A stretch of 64,000 nt of DNA from Candidatus Bathyarchaeota archaeon (GCA_020346605.1 CP070784.1:1835616-1899615); one strand, 5' to 3'; counted from the first letter of the stretch, positions 24,462 through 33,723 are shown. Numbers and translations: made by a program. Notes: a model not told the origin generated them from the letters alone.

Positions 24462-25382
24462 CTATCTTTTCAGACCCTGATTCATTATGTGTTCCTTCGT
24501 TAGGTCCAGCGACATTACGAGGCCCCTCCAGTCTCCAAAAGGTTCATAGAACGCCTTTATCTCCTCGTCGGAGACCTCTCCCCCTTTCCCGTGGATCTCT
24601 GCGAACCTCCCCATAGACCAGTCCTCCAGGGCCAGGAAGTCGTGCCTGCCAAGAAGTTTCAGTATGTTGTCAGCGGAGAGGTTGCCCACGCCCTTCACCG
24701 CCTTGACAGTCTGCTTCAGGCTGAAAGAGTCCTCAGGGCTTGTCTTCCAGGCCTCGACATCCAGCTCTCCGTCGGCGATGCTCGTCGCCAGCTCTATGAG
24801 GTAGGGGCTGCGGTAGCCTGATTTCACCTCCCTCCTCAGGAACTCCTCCGTCGAGGTCGCCACCTGTAGCGGCGTCGGGAAGGTCGATAGTCCGTCGGAG
24901 AAGGGGTCGCCCAGTTTCTCGCAGAGCCTCTTAGTGATCCCCATGGTGAGGCCCCAGCTGGCGTTCGTCGTGCAGATGGTCTTCACCACGTCCTCGAAGA
25001 CCGTCGGGCTCCTTACGGAGCGTCCTGCCCCGACTTCCCTCACCCAGCCATAAACCGGGTACCCCTCAAGGAGAGCGTAGAGGAACGAGCGGTCCTCGTC
25101 CAGCATCAGAATTCCTTCGACGGTGTCCTCGATTTCCCTGAGATCGGGTTCATCCAGCTCCACGAGGCTCTCCACATGCACCACGAGCGTGCCCCTCACT
25201 CCCTGGCTCAGAGTAAGTCTGACGACTCTACCGCTCCTAAGACGGTGAACACGGGTGAGGGTCTTCTCCTCCACGTCCATTCCGAAAGGGGCGAGCTCTG
25301 ACCAGCTGCTGCTTGAGATCGTGACCCAAAGGTCGAAGCCCTCGGGGACCTCCATAGGGATGCTCTGGCTCAAGACGACCAT
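24462..25382 (-). CDS. HhH-GPD superfamily DNA glycosylase (AlkA/Ogg-like)
   Basis: This 306-residue protein has an N-terminal beta domain of about 110 residues, then a helical HhH-GPD core. The helix-hairpin-helix KGVGNLSADNILKLLGRHD is followed by LALEDWSMGRF, where the Asp is the expected catalytic residue. It should remove damaged bases in base-excision repair. The helix FEDVVKTICTTNASWGL matches the family's core helix. No C-terminal Fe-S cysteines are present, unlike EndoIII/MutY. An AlkA/OGG-type substrate is likely, but the exact lesion cannot be read. Confidence 0.8.
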   Translation of the reverse strand: MVVLSQSIPMEVPEGFDLWVTISSSSWSELAPFGMDVEEKTLTRVHRLRSGRVVRLTLSQGVRGTLVVHVESLVELDEPDLREIEDTVEGILMLDEDRSFLYALLEGYPVYGWVREVGAGRSVRSPTVFEDVVKTICTTNASWGLTMGITKRLCEKLGDPFSDGLSTFPTPLQVATSTEEFLRREVKSGYRSPYLIELATSIADGELDVEAWKTSPEDSFSLKQTVKAVKGVGNLSADNILKLLGRHDFLALEDWSMGRFAEIHGKGGEVSDEEIKAFYEPFGDWRGLVMSLDLTKEHIMNQGLKR

Positions 25383-25437
25383 CTGCTGTCGGTTAGTAAT
25401 CCATGTCTGGAGATTTATCTTTCTCGTGAAAAGTCTT

Positions 25438-25447
25438 AAGTTATAAC
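25438..25447 (+). promoter_or_regulatory. TATA box of the formylmethanofuran dehydrogenase operon
   Basis: AAGTTATAAC precedes the fwdD ATG by about 40 nt, which would give a short leader. A TAGGAGA ribosome site lies at about 25467-25473, 9 nt before the start. It is the only plausible promoter before the tightly packed genes to 30654. Confidence 0.5.
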
Positions 25448-25482
25448 GGATTGAAAGTCATTACGTCTAGGAGAAACGTTCT

Positions 25483-25878
25483 ATGCCCAACATCAAGGTC
25501 ACACTCATCAGCGGTCGCACTTCTCAACAGGGTGTAGCTCTAGAAGTCGGCAAGACCTCTGACCAGTACTGCGAGAGTGTGTCGTTCATCGAGCTGAGCT
25601 CGGAGGACGCAGATGTCCTGGGAATCCAGGACGGAGCGACGGTCGCGGTCTCCACCGTGCATGGATCCGTCGTGGTCCGGGCTAAGAAGTCCACGGGGCT
25701 CGATAAGGGGCTTGCCTTCTTCCCCTACGGTCTCTGGGCCAACCAGATCTTCGGAACAGGCACCGGCGGGACGGGGATGCCCCAGTACAAGGGCGTCGGA
25801 GCCGACATCGAGCCAGCTGGTTCAGGAGCCGTGCCATCACTAGCCGAACTCCTCGATGGGCTCAGGGGGAGTGCATGA
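25483..25878 (+). CDS. fwdD: Formylmethanofuran dehydrogenase subunit D
   Basis: This 131-residue protein is a molybdopterin-dinucleotide-binding domain. Typical segments are LISGRTSQQGVALEVGKTSD, a central GIQDGATVAVSTVHGSVVVR, and FFPYGLWANQIFGTGTGGTG near the cofactor. It joins FwdB to hold the Mo/W pterin. The stop overlaps the fwdB start by 4 nt, suggesting coupled translation. It is the first gene of the operon. Confidence 0.93.
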   Translation: MPNIKVTLISGRTSQQGVALEVGKTSDQYCESVSFIELSSEDADVLGIQDGATVAVSTVHGSVVVRAKKSTGLDKGLAFFPYGLWANQIFGTGTGGTGMPQYKGVGADIEPAGSGAVPSLAELLDGLRGSA

Positions 25879-27170
25879 TGGCCGTGCACTCGGATGTGAT
25901 CTGCCCCTTCTGCGGCTGCCTCTGCGACGACATCGAGGTCACCGTCGAGGGAAACGAGATCGTCAACACTAGGAACGCGTGCGCCGTCTCCCGTTCCAAA
26001 TTCCTTAACCACGGGTTGAACAGGATATCGGCGCCGACCGTTGACGGCGAAGAAACCGGCTACGACGAGGCAGTCGAGGAGGCGTCCCGCATCATCGCGG
26101 GGGCCAGGAGGCCCCTCGTCTACGGGCTGAGCTCCACGGAGTGCGGGGCCATAGCCAAGGCCGTGGAGCTCGCGGAGCTGGTCGGCGGCGTGGTCGACAA
26201 CACGTCGTCCGTCTGCCACGGGCCGACGATCCTCGCGCTTCAGCAGGTAGGCGAGTCGAAGACCACCCTCGGCGAGGTCAAGAACAGGGCAGACCTCGTG
26301 ATCTTCTGGGGGTCCAACCCGACGGAGGCCCACCTGAGGCACGTGATACGCTACTCGGGGATGCCGAAGGGGCTTTACACCCCGGAGGGCAGGAAGGGCC
26401 GCTACATCGTGGCCGTCGACGTCAGGGAGACCAGGACAGCTCGATTGGCGGACCAGTTTGTCAAGATCGAGCCCAACGCCGACCTCGAGCTCCTTCAGGC
26501 GCTGAGGGCGACGGTTCGCGGGGGCAAGATCAGCACCGATGAGGTGGCCGGCGTCCCGAGGAGCCAGATCGAGGAGCTTGCTAGGAGGATGAAGGGGGCC
26601 AAGATGGGAATCGTCTTCTTCGGCCTCGGCCTCACCCAGAGCGATGGAAGGCACATGAACATCGACGCAGCCGTCGGGCTCGTAGCAGAGCTCAACCACC
26701 ACACCAAGTTCCTGCTGACGCCGATGAGGGGGCACTACAACGTCGCCGGAGCCAACACGGTGACGACCTGGCAGACCGGATATCCGTACGCGGTCGACTT
26801 CGCACGGGGCTACCCCAGGTACAACCCGGGGGAGTACACGTCGATCGACCTCCTCGCGAAGGGAGAGGTCGACGCCGCGATCATCGTCGCCTCGGATCCG
26901 GTTTCCAACTTCCCCGCAGAGGTCGCGAAGCACCTCGCGAGGATACCAGTCGTGACCCTGGATCAGAAGATCACACCGACGACGATGTTGAGCAAGGTGG
27001 TTATCCCCGTGGCGACAGCCGGTGTCGAGGCGGAGGGCACGGCCTACAGGATGGACGGTGTGCCCCTCCGGTTGAAGAAGGTAGTCGAGCCCCACGAGGG
27101 CCACGTCCCCGACGAGGAGGTGTTGGACGCGATTATCGAGAGGGTGAGGGCCCTCAAGGAGGAGGCCTGA
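25875..27170 (+). CDS. fwdB: Formylmethanofuran dehydrogenase subunit B (catalytic Mo/W subunit)
   Basis: This 431-residue subunit reduces CO2 to formate at a Mo- or W-bis-pterin site before transfer to FwdA. It begins with a CPFCGCLCDD cluster ligand set, and the metal-ligand cysteine is expected in DNTSSVCHGP (Cys, not selenocysteine). FWGSNPTEAHLRH and the GHYNVAGANTVTTWQTGYPY region are pterin-domain features. VTLDQKITPTTM comes near the end. It overlaps fwdD by 4 nt, and fwdA begins 2 nt after it. Confidence 0.94.
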   Translation: MMAVHSDVICPFCGCLCDDIEVTVEGNEIVNTRNACAVSRSKFLNHGLNRISAPTVDGEETGYDEAVEEASRIIAGARRPLVYGLSSTECGAIAKAVELAELVGGVVDNTSSVCHGPTILALQQVGESKTTLGEVKNRADLVIFWGSNPTEAHLRHVIRYSGMPKGLYTPEGRKGRYIVAVDVRETRTARLADQFVKIEPNADLELLQALRATVRGGKISTDEVAGVPRSQIEELARRMKGAKMGIVFFGLGLTQSDGRHMNIDAAVGLVAELNHHTKFLLTPMRGHYNVAGANTVTTWQTGYPYAVDFARGYPRYNPGEYTSIDLLAKGEVDAAIIVASDPVSNFPAEVAKHLARIPVVTLDQKITPTTMLSKVVIPVATAGVEAEGTAYRMDGVPLRLKKVVEPHEGHVPDEEVLDAIIERVRALKEEA

Positions 27171-27172
27171 GC

Positions 27173-28882
27173 ATGGTAGACCTGATAGTCAAGGGCGGAT
27201 TCGTCTACGACCCGCTGAATGGCGTCGACGGCGAGAGGATGGACATCTCGATCAGCGGCAGCAAGGTTGTGGAGGACCTCAGGGAGAGGGATGCGAAGGT
27301 AGTGGACGCGAGTGGGATGACCGTGATGCCCGGGGGCGTCGACGTCCACAGCCACATAGCCGGTTCCAAGATCAACATCGGCAGGCTGCTGAGGCCAGAG
27401 GACCACCGGAAGGACGTCGTCCCCAGGACCAGGGTGACGAGGGGCGGGGTCGGCTACAGCTGTCCCTCGACCTTCGTGGCTGGGTATAGGTACGCCCAGA
27501 TGGGATACACCTCCGTCATGGAGGCGGCGATGCCCCCCCTCGGCGCCCGCCACGTCCACGAGGAGCTTAACGACACCCCCATCTTCGACAAGGCGGCGTT
27601 CACCCTCTTCGGGAACAACCACTTCGTTCTCAAGTACGTGAAGGAAGGGGACATGGGGAGGCTGAAGGCCTTCATAGCCTGGCTCCTCAGGGCGACCCGG
27701 GGCTACGCAGTGAAGATCGTGAACCCCGGCGGTGTCGAGAACTGGAAGTGGGGGAGGAACGTCGGCGGCCTCGACGACTTAGTCTACAACTTCGAGGTCT
27801 CGCCGAGGCAGATAATCACCAGCCTGGCGCGGGCCAACGAGGAACTCGGCTTGCCCCACACTATCCACCTCCACTGCAACAACCTCGGCATCCCCGGCAA
27901 CTACGAGACGACGATTGATACGATGGACGCTGTGAAGGGAGTCAAGCCCAAGGACGGTAGGGAGACGAACATACATGTCGTACACGTACAGTTCAACGCC
28001 CTCGACGGGGACAGCTGGATGAACGTCAGGTCTGGGGCATCCAAAATCGCGAAGTACGTTAACGCCAACCCCCACGTCACGCTCGACCTGGGCCAGGCCA
28101 TCTTCACGGACACGACGACGATGACCGGTGACGGCCCCTGGCAGTTCAGGCTCTGGAACATCACGGGCAACAAGTGGGTGAACAGCGACGTGGAGATGGA
28201 GGCGGGCGCAGGCGTCGTCCCCTACACCTTCAAGATGAACAACCCGGCCAACGTGATCCAGTGGGCCATCGGCCTGGAGCTGGCGCTCCACATCTACGAT
28301 CCGTGGAGGGTCTACATGACGACGGACCACCCCAACGGCGGGCCCTTCACCTGGTACCCGACGGTCATCTCCTGGCTGATGAGCAGGAAGGCCCGCACAG
28401 ACATCATGCTCGAGATGAACAAGGCCGTGATGCGACGCACAACGCTGGCCAACGTCTACAGGGAGTACACCTTCGGCGAGATCGCTACGGTGACCAGGGC
28501 CGCAACGGCGAAGGCACTGGGGCTGGAGGAGAAGGGCCACCTGGGACCGGGAGCGGACGGCGACGTCTCGGTCTACGCCATCGACCCGACTACCTGGAGG
28601 CCATCGATGTACAGAGACATCGAGAAGGCCTTCGCAAAAGCCGCATATACCATCAAGGGAGGCGATATCGTGGTGAAGAACGGTGAAATCGCGGCCGCGC
28701 CCCAGGGGAAGACATACTGGGTCGACGCCAAAGTGCCCGAGAAGGCCGACGCGGAGATGATGAAGGACGTGGAGGCCGAGTTCAGGAACTACTACACAGT
28801 CAGCCTGAACAACTACCCCGTGGAGGACGCGTACCTGCCGGCCCAGCAGGTGCTCTCCGTCGACGGGAGGAGGGGATGGTAG
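27173..28882 (+). CDS. fwdA: Formylmethanofuran dehydrogenase subunit A (amidohydrolase)
   Basis: This 569-residue subunit is a binuclear-metal amidohydrolase that condenses formate with methanofuran. The metal ligands are visible in GGVDVHSHIAGSK and again in TIHLHCNNLGIP, NIHVVHVQFNA and MTTDHPNGGPFTWYP. The carboxylated lysine is likely in the GYAVKIVNPGGVENWKWG stretch. Length and order fit the family. It lies between FwdB and Ftr genes with gaps of 2 and 1 nt. Confidence 0.94.
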   Translation: MVDLIVKGGFVYDPLNGVDGERMDISISGSKVVEDLRERDAKVVDASGMTVMPGGVDVHSHIAGSKINIGRLLRPEDHRKDVVPRTRVTRGGVGYSCPSTFVAGYRYAQMGYTSVMEAAMPPLGARHVHEELNDTPIFDKAAFTLFGNNHFVLKYVKEGDMGRLKAFIAWLLRATRGYAVKIVNPGGVENWKWGRNVGGLDDLVYNFEVSPRQIITSLARANEELGLPHTIHLHCNNLGIPGNYETTIDTMDAVKGVKPKDGRETNIHVVHVQFNALDGDSWMNVRSGASKIAKYVNANPHVTLDLGQAIFTDTTTMTGDGPWQFRLWNITGNKWVNSDVEMEAGAGVVPYTFKMNNPANVIQWAIGLELALHIYDPWRVYMTTDHPNGGPFTWYPTVISWLMSRKARTDIMLEMNKAVMRRTTLANVYREYTFGEIATVTRAATAKALGLEEKGHLGPGADGDVSVYAIDPTTWRPSMYRDIEKAFAKAAYTIKGGDIVVKNGEIAAAPQGKTYWVDAKVPEKADAEMMKDVEAEFRNYYTVSLNNYPVEDAYLPAQQVLSVDGRRGW

Positions 28883-28883
28883 G

Positions 28884-29810
28884 ATGAGCTTCGAGCTCAA
28901 CGGCGTCGAGATCGAGGACACCTTCGCGGAGGGCTTCTCCATGTGGGGGAGCAGGATAATCATCACCGCTGTGAACAGGAAGTGGGCGAACATAGCCGCG
29001 ACCAAGATGACGGGCTTCGCCACCAGCGTCATCGCCTGCGACTGCGAGGCCGGCATCGAGCGCGAGATCCCGCCCGAGGAGACCCCGGACGGAAGACCCG
29101 GAACGGCCGTGATGGTCTTCGGCTTCTCCAGGAAGAGGCTCTCGGAGCCGATGCTCAACCGAATAGGCCAGTGCGTCCTCACCTGCCCCACCACCGCCAT
29201 CTTCAACGGCCTGCATGAGGAGCAGGCCGACGCTATGCTCGATATCGGCAAGAGCATGCGGTTCTTCGGCGACGGATACCAGGTGAAGATGAGGATGGGC
29301 GACGGCTGGTTGGACAGGCGCAGGTTCTGGCGGATACCGGTGATGGAGGGGGAGTTCCTCGTGGAGGAGAAGTTCGGCGCGAGGAAGGCCGTCGCCGGTG
29401 GCAACTTCCTAGTCATGGGGGAGACCGAGGCGGCGACCCTGGAGGCTTCGGAGAGGGCCATCGAGGCCATCCACGAGGTGCCCCTGGTCATAACGCCGTT
29501 CCCCGGCGGCCTCTGCAGGAGCGGAAGCAAGGTGGGCTCCACTTATGCCTTCCTCAGGGCCTCGACGAACACGCCGTTCTGCCCCGCCATCAAGCACACC
29601 TTCCCCGAGTCCAAGGTCCCAGAAGGAGTCAACTCAGTCATCGAGGTGGTGCTCAACGGCCTCGACGAGGAGTCGGTGAAGGAGGCTATGGCCACCGGCA
29701 TAAGAGCGGCGACGGAGGTGGAAGGAGTGAAGTGGATTACTGCCGTCAACTTCGCCGGGAAGCTGGGGAAGTACCAGATAGGCCTGAGGGACGCCCTGGG
29801 AGGTGGATAG
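28884..29810 (+). CDS. ftr: Formylmethanofuran--tetrahydromethanopterin formyltransferase
   Basis: This 308-residue soluble enzyme moves the formyl group from formylmethanofuran to H4MPT. It shows the N-terminal NGVEIEDTFAEGFSMWGSRI, AATKMTGFATSVIACDCEAGIE, GRPGTAVMVFGFSRKRL, GDGYQVKMRMGDGWLDRRRFW and KVPEGVNSVIEVVLNGL. It is slightly longer than the usual 297. It is in the middle of the Fwd operon, 1 nt after fwdA, and fwdC begins 1 nt after its stop. The presence of Ftr and Mch shows that the C1 carrier is H4MPT-like. Confidence 0.94.
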   Translation: MSFELNGVEIEDTFAEGFSMWGSRIIITAVNRKWANIAATKMTGFATSVIACDCEAGIEREIPPEETPDGRPGTAVMVFGFSRKRLSEPMLNRIGQCVLTCPTTAIFNGLHEEQADAMLDIGKSMRFFGDGYQVKMRMGDGWLDRRRFWRIPVMEGEFLVEEKFGARKAVAGGNFLVMGETEAATLEASERAIEAIHEVPLVITPFPGGLCRSGSKVGSTYAFLRASTNTPFCPAIKHTFPESKVPEGVNSVIEVVLNGLDEESVKEAMATGIRAATEVEGVKWITAVNFAGKLGKYQIGLRDALGGG

Positions 29811-29811
29811 G

Positions 29812-30654
29812 TTGAAGGAACTGTGGCTTACTCCGATGATGCTGCCCGGAATCCCCGTCGAGGCCGAGGTCATCTGCCCCGACGTCGTCGCCGGCAGAAC
29901 TTTGGACGAGATCGGTGCGCTGAAGGTCTACGTGGGGAATGAAACCTATCCCCTTTCAGAGTTCTTCGAGGTCGAGGGAGAGGTCGCGGAGGCCCCGTCC
30001 GAGCAGGCCATCGTCGTGGATGGTTCGGTGCAGACGGTGAAGTACATCGGAGCTAGGATGACGGCGGGGAGGGTACTGGTGAAGGGCTGCGCGGGGATGC
30101 ACACAGGAGCAGAGATGTCCGGGGGCGAGCTCGTCGTCGAAGAGAACACCAGAGACTGGGCCGGAGCCGAGATGAAGGGTGGCCTCCTGAGGATAGGCAG
30201 GGACAGCCGCAACCAGACTGGCGCCGCCTACAGGGGGAGCAGCGAGGGAATGACCGGGGGCTGCATCGTCGTCGGCGGCGACTCCGGGCTGGAGACCGGG
30301 ACCTTCATGAGGCGAGGAATGATTATCGTCAGGGGGAACGCAGGGCCCTTCGCCGGCGCCCACATGAACGGTGGGGAGATCTTCGTGTTCGGGGAAGCCT
30401 CCAGGAGGATGGGGTATCAGGCGAGGGGGAACGGGGGGTTCATCGCCTGCCTCGGCGGCGTCGAGTCCATCCTTCCCACCTACGTTTACGACACCACCTA
30501 CAAGCCCGCCTTCATGAAGCTGTACATGAGGCAGCTCAGGGACGAGCTGGGGATCGATGAGGCCGGAGGGTTCCTGGAGGCATCGTTCAGAAGGTACAGG
30601 GGCGACGCCGCCGTCGGAGGAACCGGAGAGATCCTCGTGGCCGAGAAGGACTGA
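29812..30654 (+). CDS. fwdC: Formylmethanofuran dehydrogenase subunit C
   Basis: This roughly 280-residue protein has the beta-helix of FwdC/GltB-C-type repeats. Gly-rich strands follow each other (GRVLVKGCAGMHTGAEMSGG, TGGCIVVGGDSGLETGTFM, GMIIVRGNAGPFAGAHMNGG). It scaffolds the FwdABCD complex. TTG 29812 is preferred because GGAGGTGG ends 6 nt before it; the open frame starts at GTG 29803. The FwdE, F and G ferredoxin-like genes are absent here and must lie elsewhere, or an alternative electron carrier is used. Confidence 0.92.
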   Translation: MKELWLTPMMLPGIPVEAEVICPDVVAGRTLDEIGALKVYVGNETYPLSEFFEVEGEVAEAPSEQAIVVDGSVQTVKYIGARMTAGRVLVKGCAGMHTGAEMSGGELVVEENTRDWAGAEMKGGLLRIGRDSRNQTGAAYRGSSEGMTGGCIVVGGDSGLETGTFMRRGMIIVRGNAGPFAGAHMNGGEIFVFGEASRRMGYQARGNGGFIACLGGVESILPTYVYDTTYKPAFMKLYMRQLRDELGIDEAGGFLEASFRRYRGDAAVGGTGEILVAEKD

Positions 30655-30668
30655 ACGGGCTGCTCGCC

Positions 30669-31547
30669 TTGAAGGTAGGTATCGTCGCCTCGGACCGGAA
30701 GGAGTGGCACGTACAGCGGCTCATGGAAGCGCTGGGGGAAAGAGGGGCCGAGGCCCACGTCCTCCCCGCCACCAGGTTCCTCTCGCGGATCGAGGCCGAG
30801 CCGAGGGTGTCCGTGAGGGGATATGGCATCGACGACTACGACGCAGTCGTCGTGAGGAAGGTGCCCGGGGGGAGCCCGGAGCAGGTCTTCTACAGGATGG
30901 ACGTCCTGCACAGGCTGGAGGACCTCGGAGTTTACGTGATCAATTCTGCAGACGCGGTCGAGAGGGCGGTGGACAAGTATTACACCTCCACCCTATTTGA
31001 GGACGCAGGCCTGAGGACGCCGCGCACCGTGGTCACCGAGAGCTTCCGGGAGGCGATGGACGGCTTCCGAGAGCTGGGGCGCGACGTCGTCGTCAAGCCA
31101 CTGTTCGGCTCCCTGGGTACGGGCATGACGAGGGTGAGCGACCCCGAAGTGGCGTACAGGATCTTCAAGGCCTTGGAGCTGACGAGGAACGTTTACTACC
31201 TCCAAGAGTTCGTCCCCCACGGCGGTGAGGACTTGAGAGCCTTCGTCATCGGGGATCATGTCGTGGCTTCGATGCGGCGGCGGGCGGAAAGCTGGAAGAC
31301 CAACATCTCGGCGGGAGGGAAGGCGGAAGCCCACACCCTCGAGGAGGAGCTGGCCGAGTTATGCCTTAAGGCCGCGAGGGCTATAGGCCTCGACTACACG
31401 GGGGTCGACCTCCTCCGCTCCGAGAGCGATGGGCAGGTGTACGTCGTAGAGTTGAACAGCACCCCGGGCTGGCGTGGGCTCCAGACGGTGACCGATTTCG
31501 ACATCGCTGGGAGGCTCGTGGACTTCATCTTGGGGAAGCTGGGGTAG
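30669..31547 (+). CDS. RimK-like ATP-grasp ligase, MptN candidate
   Basis: This 292-residue ATP-grasp protein of the RimK group has VVKPLFGSLGTGMTRV for nucleotide binding, YYLQEFVPHGGEDLRAFVIG and VVELNSTPGWRG with the magnesium residues. RimK-like enzymes add glutamate to a carboxyl. In archaea with H4MPT the homologue MptN makes tetrahydrosarcinapterin. Its place directly behind the Fwd operon (14 nt after fwdC) supports action on H4MPT or methanofuran side chains. Other targets (F420, lysine biosynthesis carrier, S6) are less likely but possible. It starts with TTG 30669. Confidence 0.75.
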   Translation: MKVGIVASDRKEWHVQRLMEALGERGAEAHVLPATRFLSRIEAEPRVSVRGYGIDDYDAVVVRKVPGGSPEQVFYRMDVLHRLEDLGVYVINSADAVERAVDKYYTSTLFEDAGLRTPRTVVTESFREAMDGFRELGRDVVVKPLFGSLGTGMTRVSDPEVAYRIFKALELTRNVYYLQEFVPHGGEDLRAFVIGDHVVASMRRRAESWKTNISAGGKAEAHTLEEELAELCLKAARAIGLDYTGVDLLRSESDGQVYVVELNSTPGWRGLQTVTDFDIAGRLVDFILGKLG

Positions 31548-31552
31548 AGGGC

Positions 31553-32557
31553 ATGGACCTCGGCAGCCTGCGCGACGGGGACGCCGTGGTGACCTTCGAT
31601 GGGTTCATTTTCTACGTCTTCGGATACGAGCACGAGACCGACAGGTACCACGGGTTCCTGAAGTACGTGCCCGAGGAGGCGGCAGAGAGTTTTGACGTCG
31701 ACTGGCTGGACATCCGGTGGAGGAAGGGAGATACAACCCTTGTGAGGCCAAGGGAGATCTACAGTCCAGAGGCATACCCCAAGCTCATCGAATCCTTCCG
31801 TCGGTCGTTCCCCGACTACCTGCATCGCTCTGAGCAGCTCGGAAGATGGATGATCACGGTTCCCAGGGACCTGATAGCCGAGGTCTACATGCCGGACCAA
31901 CAGCTGAAGAAGATGGTGGAGAGGGGCGCATCCGACTGCCTCGAGCAGCGAGCGTTGGAGCTGTTGGAGCTGCTCTCCGAAGCCTCCAGCCTGCCGATGA
32001 GGTTATTCGGGGTTCACGGCTCCATAAGCCTGGGCACAAGCCACCCCGGGAGTGACATCGACCTCTCCGTCTACGGGTCGACCCAATACAGGAGTGTGAA
32101 GCGCGCCCTCGCTGAGCTGGAGGGTAGTGGGCTGCTGCACCTGAGCCGAGGAGACCGGTTCGAGAGGAAGAGGCTGAATAGAGGAGTTTTCAGGGGGGAG
32201 AGGTTCGTGGTGAACGCCACGAGACTGTACTCCGAGATCAACTCTGGCCAGAGGCGGTGCACTCCTCTTGGCGAGGCCGAGGTCGAGTGCTTCTGCTCCT
32301 CAGCCAGCGAGTCGATGTTCAGGCCCGCTGTCTACTCGGTCAAGGAGTGCAGAGTGATCGCTGGCGAGCCCCGTGCAGGCGAGGCGTCCCAAGTCGTTTC
32401 CATGATAGGGACCTTCAGGGATGTGGTGGCGGAGGGCGAGACGCTCACTGCGAAGGGCGTCCTGGAGGAAATGTCTCAGAAGGGGATGCAGAGTTGGTGT
32501 AGAGTCGTCGTCGGGTCTTCAGCACCCGGGGAGTACATAGACTGGAACGAGCCCTAG
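31553..32557 (+). CDS. COG1665-type archaeal nucleotidyltransferase (first copy)
   Basis: This 334-residue protein has a mid-chain nucleotidyltransferase signature, HGSISLGTSHPGSDIDLSVY, with the two metal Asp residues. It is preceded by a family-specific N-terminal region FIFYVFGYEHETDRYHGFLK. The paralogue at 33828-34862 shares both blocks. COG1665 proteins occur only in archaea and their biochemical role is not established. The gene is 5 nt after the RimK-like ligase, in the same transcript as the C1 genes. Its stop overlaps that of the convergent GTPase gene by 4 nt. Confidence 0.75.
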   Translation: MDLGSLRDGDAVVTFDGFIFYVFGYEHETDRYHGFLKYVPEEAAESFDVDWLDIRWRKGDTTLVRPREIYSPEAYPKLIESFRRSFPDYLHRSEQLGRWMITVPRDLIAEVYMPDQQLKKMVERGASDCLEQRALELLELLSEASSLPMRLFGVHGSISLGTSHPGSDIDLSVYGSTQYRSVKRALAELEGSGLLHLSRGDRFERKRLNRGVFRGERFVVNATRLYSEINSGQRRCTPLGEAEVECFCSSASESMFRPAVYSVKECRVIAGEPRAGEASQVVSMIGTFRDVVAEGETLTAKGVLEEMSQKGMQSWCRVVVGSSAPGEYIDWNEP

Positions 32558-33723
32558 GCCCTGAACTGGACGATGTCGCCGTCAGCGAGCTCCCTGTCCA
32601 GGCCGACCCTCTCGTTGTCGAACTTGGCGCTGGGCCCCCAGAGGCGGGCGTACCTGAACCGCCTGTAGAAGTCGCTGTGGATCATCTTCGCCAGCCCTCC
32701 GACGGTGAGCCCCTCCCTCGCGACGATGGGCTCTGGCGAGGCAGGTTTCCCTGGTTGCTTCGTGTACACCCTAACGATCCCGATGAGGTCGAAGAGTTTG
32801 GCACCGATCATATTTCCCAGGTCTAGCGTCCTCTCCGCTGAGATGGCGATCACCTCAAGAGGATCCGCCGCTCGCTTCAGGGCGTCTATTACGTCCTGCG
32901 AGTGCACGAGGTCGACCTTGTTGGCCACGACGATGGTTGGCCTGTAGACTGCATTCCCGAATATAGCGTCCTCAACGTTGTCCAGGGTAACCCTCCCCGT
33001 TATGCGGAGCAGCGCCGACCTGATCTTGTAGTCCCTCAGTAGGCTCACGACGTCGTCGGTGGTGCAGTCTACTAGGGCTCCGTCCCAGATGAACTGGATG
33101 TCCCTGCCGTGCCCCCTCTTGGTGATCTCCACATCCCCCTCGGGCTCGACGATTAGGATGCGTGAGTTCTCGAGCTCCTTGGCGACCGTTTCGTAGTTCC
33201 CGACGGGGTCGTCGGAGAGGTCGACCATGACGATGATGCCGTCGGCGTTCCTGGCAAGGCTGAGCACCTGGAAACCGTCGGATTTTCCCTCAGAGGATCC
33301 TTCCACGAGGGGCGGCGCCTCAACCAGCTGGAACTGTATGTCCTCGTACGGCAGCATCCCGGGCGTGGGGACCCGGGTGGCGAAGGGCCAGGACCCGACC
33401 ATCACCGTCGAGTTCGTGACAGCCCTGAGGAGGCTGCTCCTGCCGACGTTCGTGAGGCCTATTACTACCAGCTGTGCTGCCCCCGCCTTCCCGATGAAGT
33501 ATGAGGGGCCCCTGCCTCGCTTTGCTGCCTTTTTCCTCTCCTCGATCTCGCGGCGGAGCTTGGCCATCTGCGTCTTCACGGTGGCGACCATCCTCTCCGT
33601 GCCCTTGTGCTTGGGCACCAAGGAGAGGAACTCGCCCATGAGGCGGAGGCGCTCATCAGGGTTACGGGTCAGAGTGACCTCGTTCCACTTCGCCTTGGCC
33701 TCGGGCGTCAGGTTCGCCGGCAC
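32554..33723 (-). CDS. DRG/Obg-family GTP-binding protein with TGS domain and degenerate G-motifs
   Basis: This protein has an N-terminal helical region (VPANLTPEAKAKW, typical of archaeal DRG proteins), a GTPase domain from about residue 75 and a C-terminal TGS domain (IVRVYTKQPGKP to DGDIVQFRA). I use GTG 33723 because the family starts at this point; ATG 33762 adds 13 residues. The P-loop is GLTNVGRSSLL with Arg in place of the usual Lys. The G3 site is EAPPLVEG instead of DxPG, while G4 NKVD is normal. GTP binding may be weak or hydrolysis slow. It is convergent with the COG1665 gene and divergent from its paralogue, probably near translation or ribosome factors. Confidence 0.85.
   Translation of the reverse strand: MPANLTPEAKAKWNEVTLTRNPDERLRLMGEFLSLVPKHKGTERMVATVKTQMAKLRREIEERKKAAKRGRGPSYFIGKAGAAQLVVIGLTNVGRSSLLRAVTNSTVMVGSWPFATRVPTPGMLPYEDIQFQLVEAPPLVEGSSEGKSDGFQVLSLARNADGIIVMVDLSDDPVGNYETVAKELENSRILIVEPEGDVEITKRGHGRDIQFIWDGALVDCTTDDVVSLLRDYKIRSALLRITGRVTLDNVEDAIFGNAVYRPTIVVANKVDLVHSQDVIDALKRAADPLEVIAISAERTLDLGNMIGAKLFDLIGIVRVYTKQPGKPASPEPIVAREGLTVGGLAKMIHSDFYRRFRYARLWGPSAKFDNERVGLDRELADGDIVQFRA

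Noticed and set aside
25725-27104. 459-codon minus-strand ORF opposite fwdB
   Set aside because: Shadow of a conserved gene; Leu/Arg/Pro/Gly-rich translation without family motifs.
27690-27780. Selenocysteine in FwdB/FwdA
   Set aside because: FwdB has Cys at the metal site (SSVCHGP) and no in-frame TGA was seen.
27779-29542. 587-codon minus-strand ORF opposite fwdA/ftr
   Set aside because: Shadow frame; both plus-strand genes are unmistakable.
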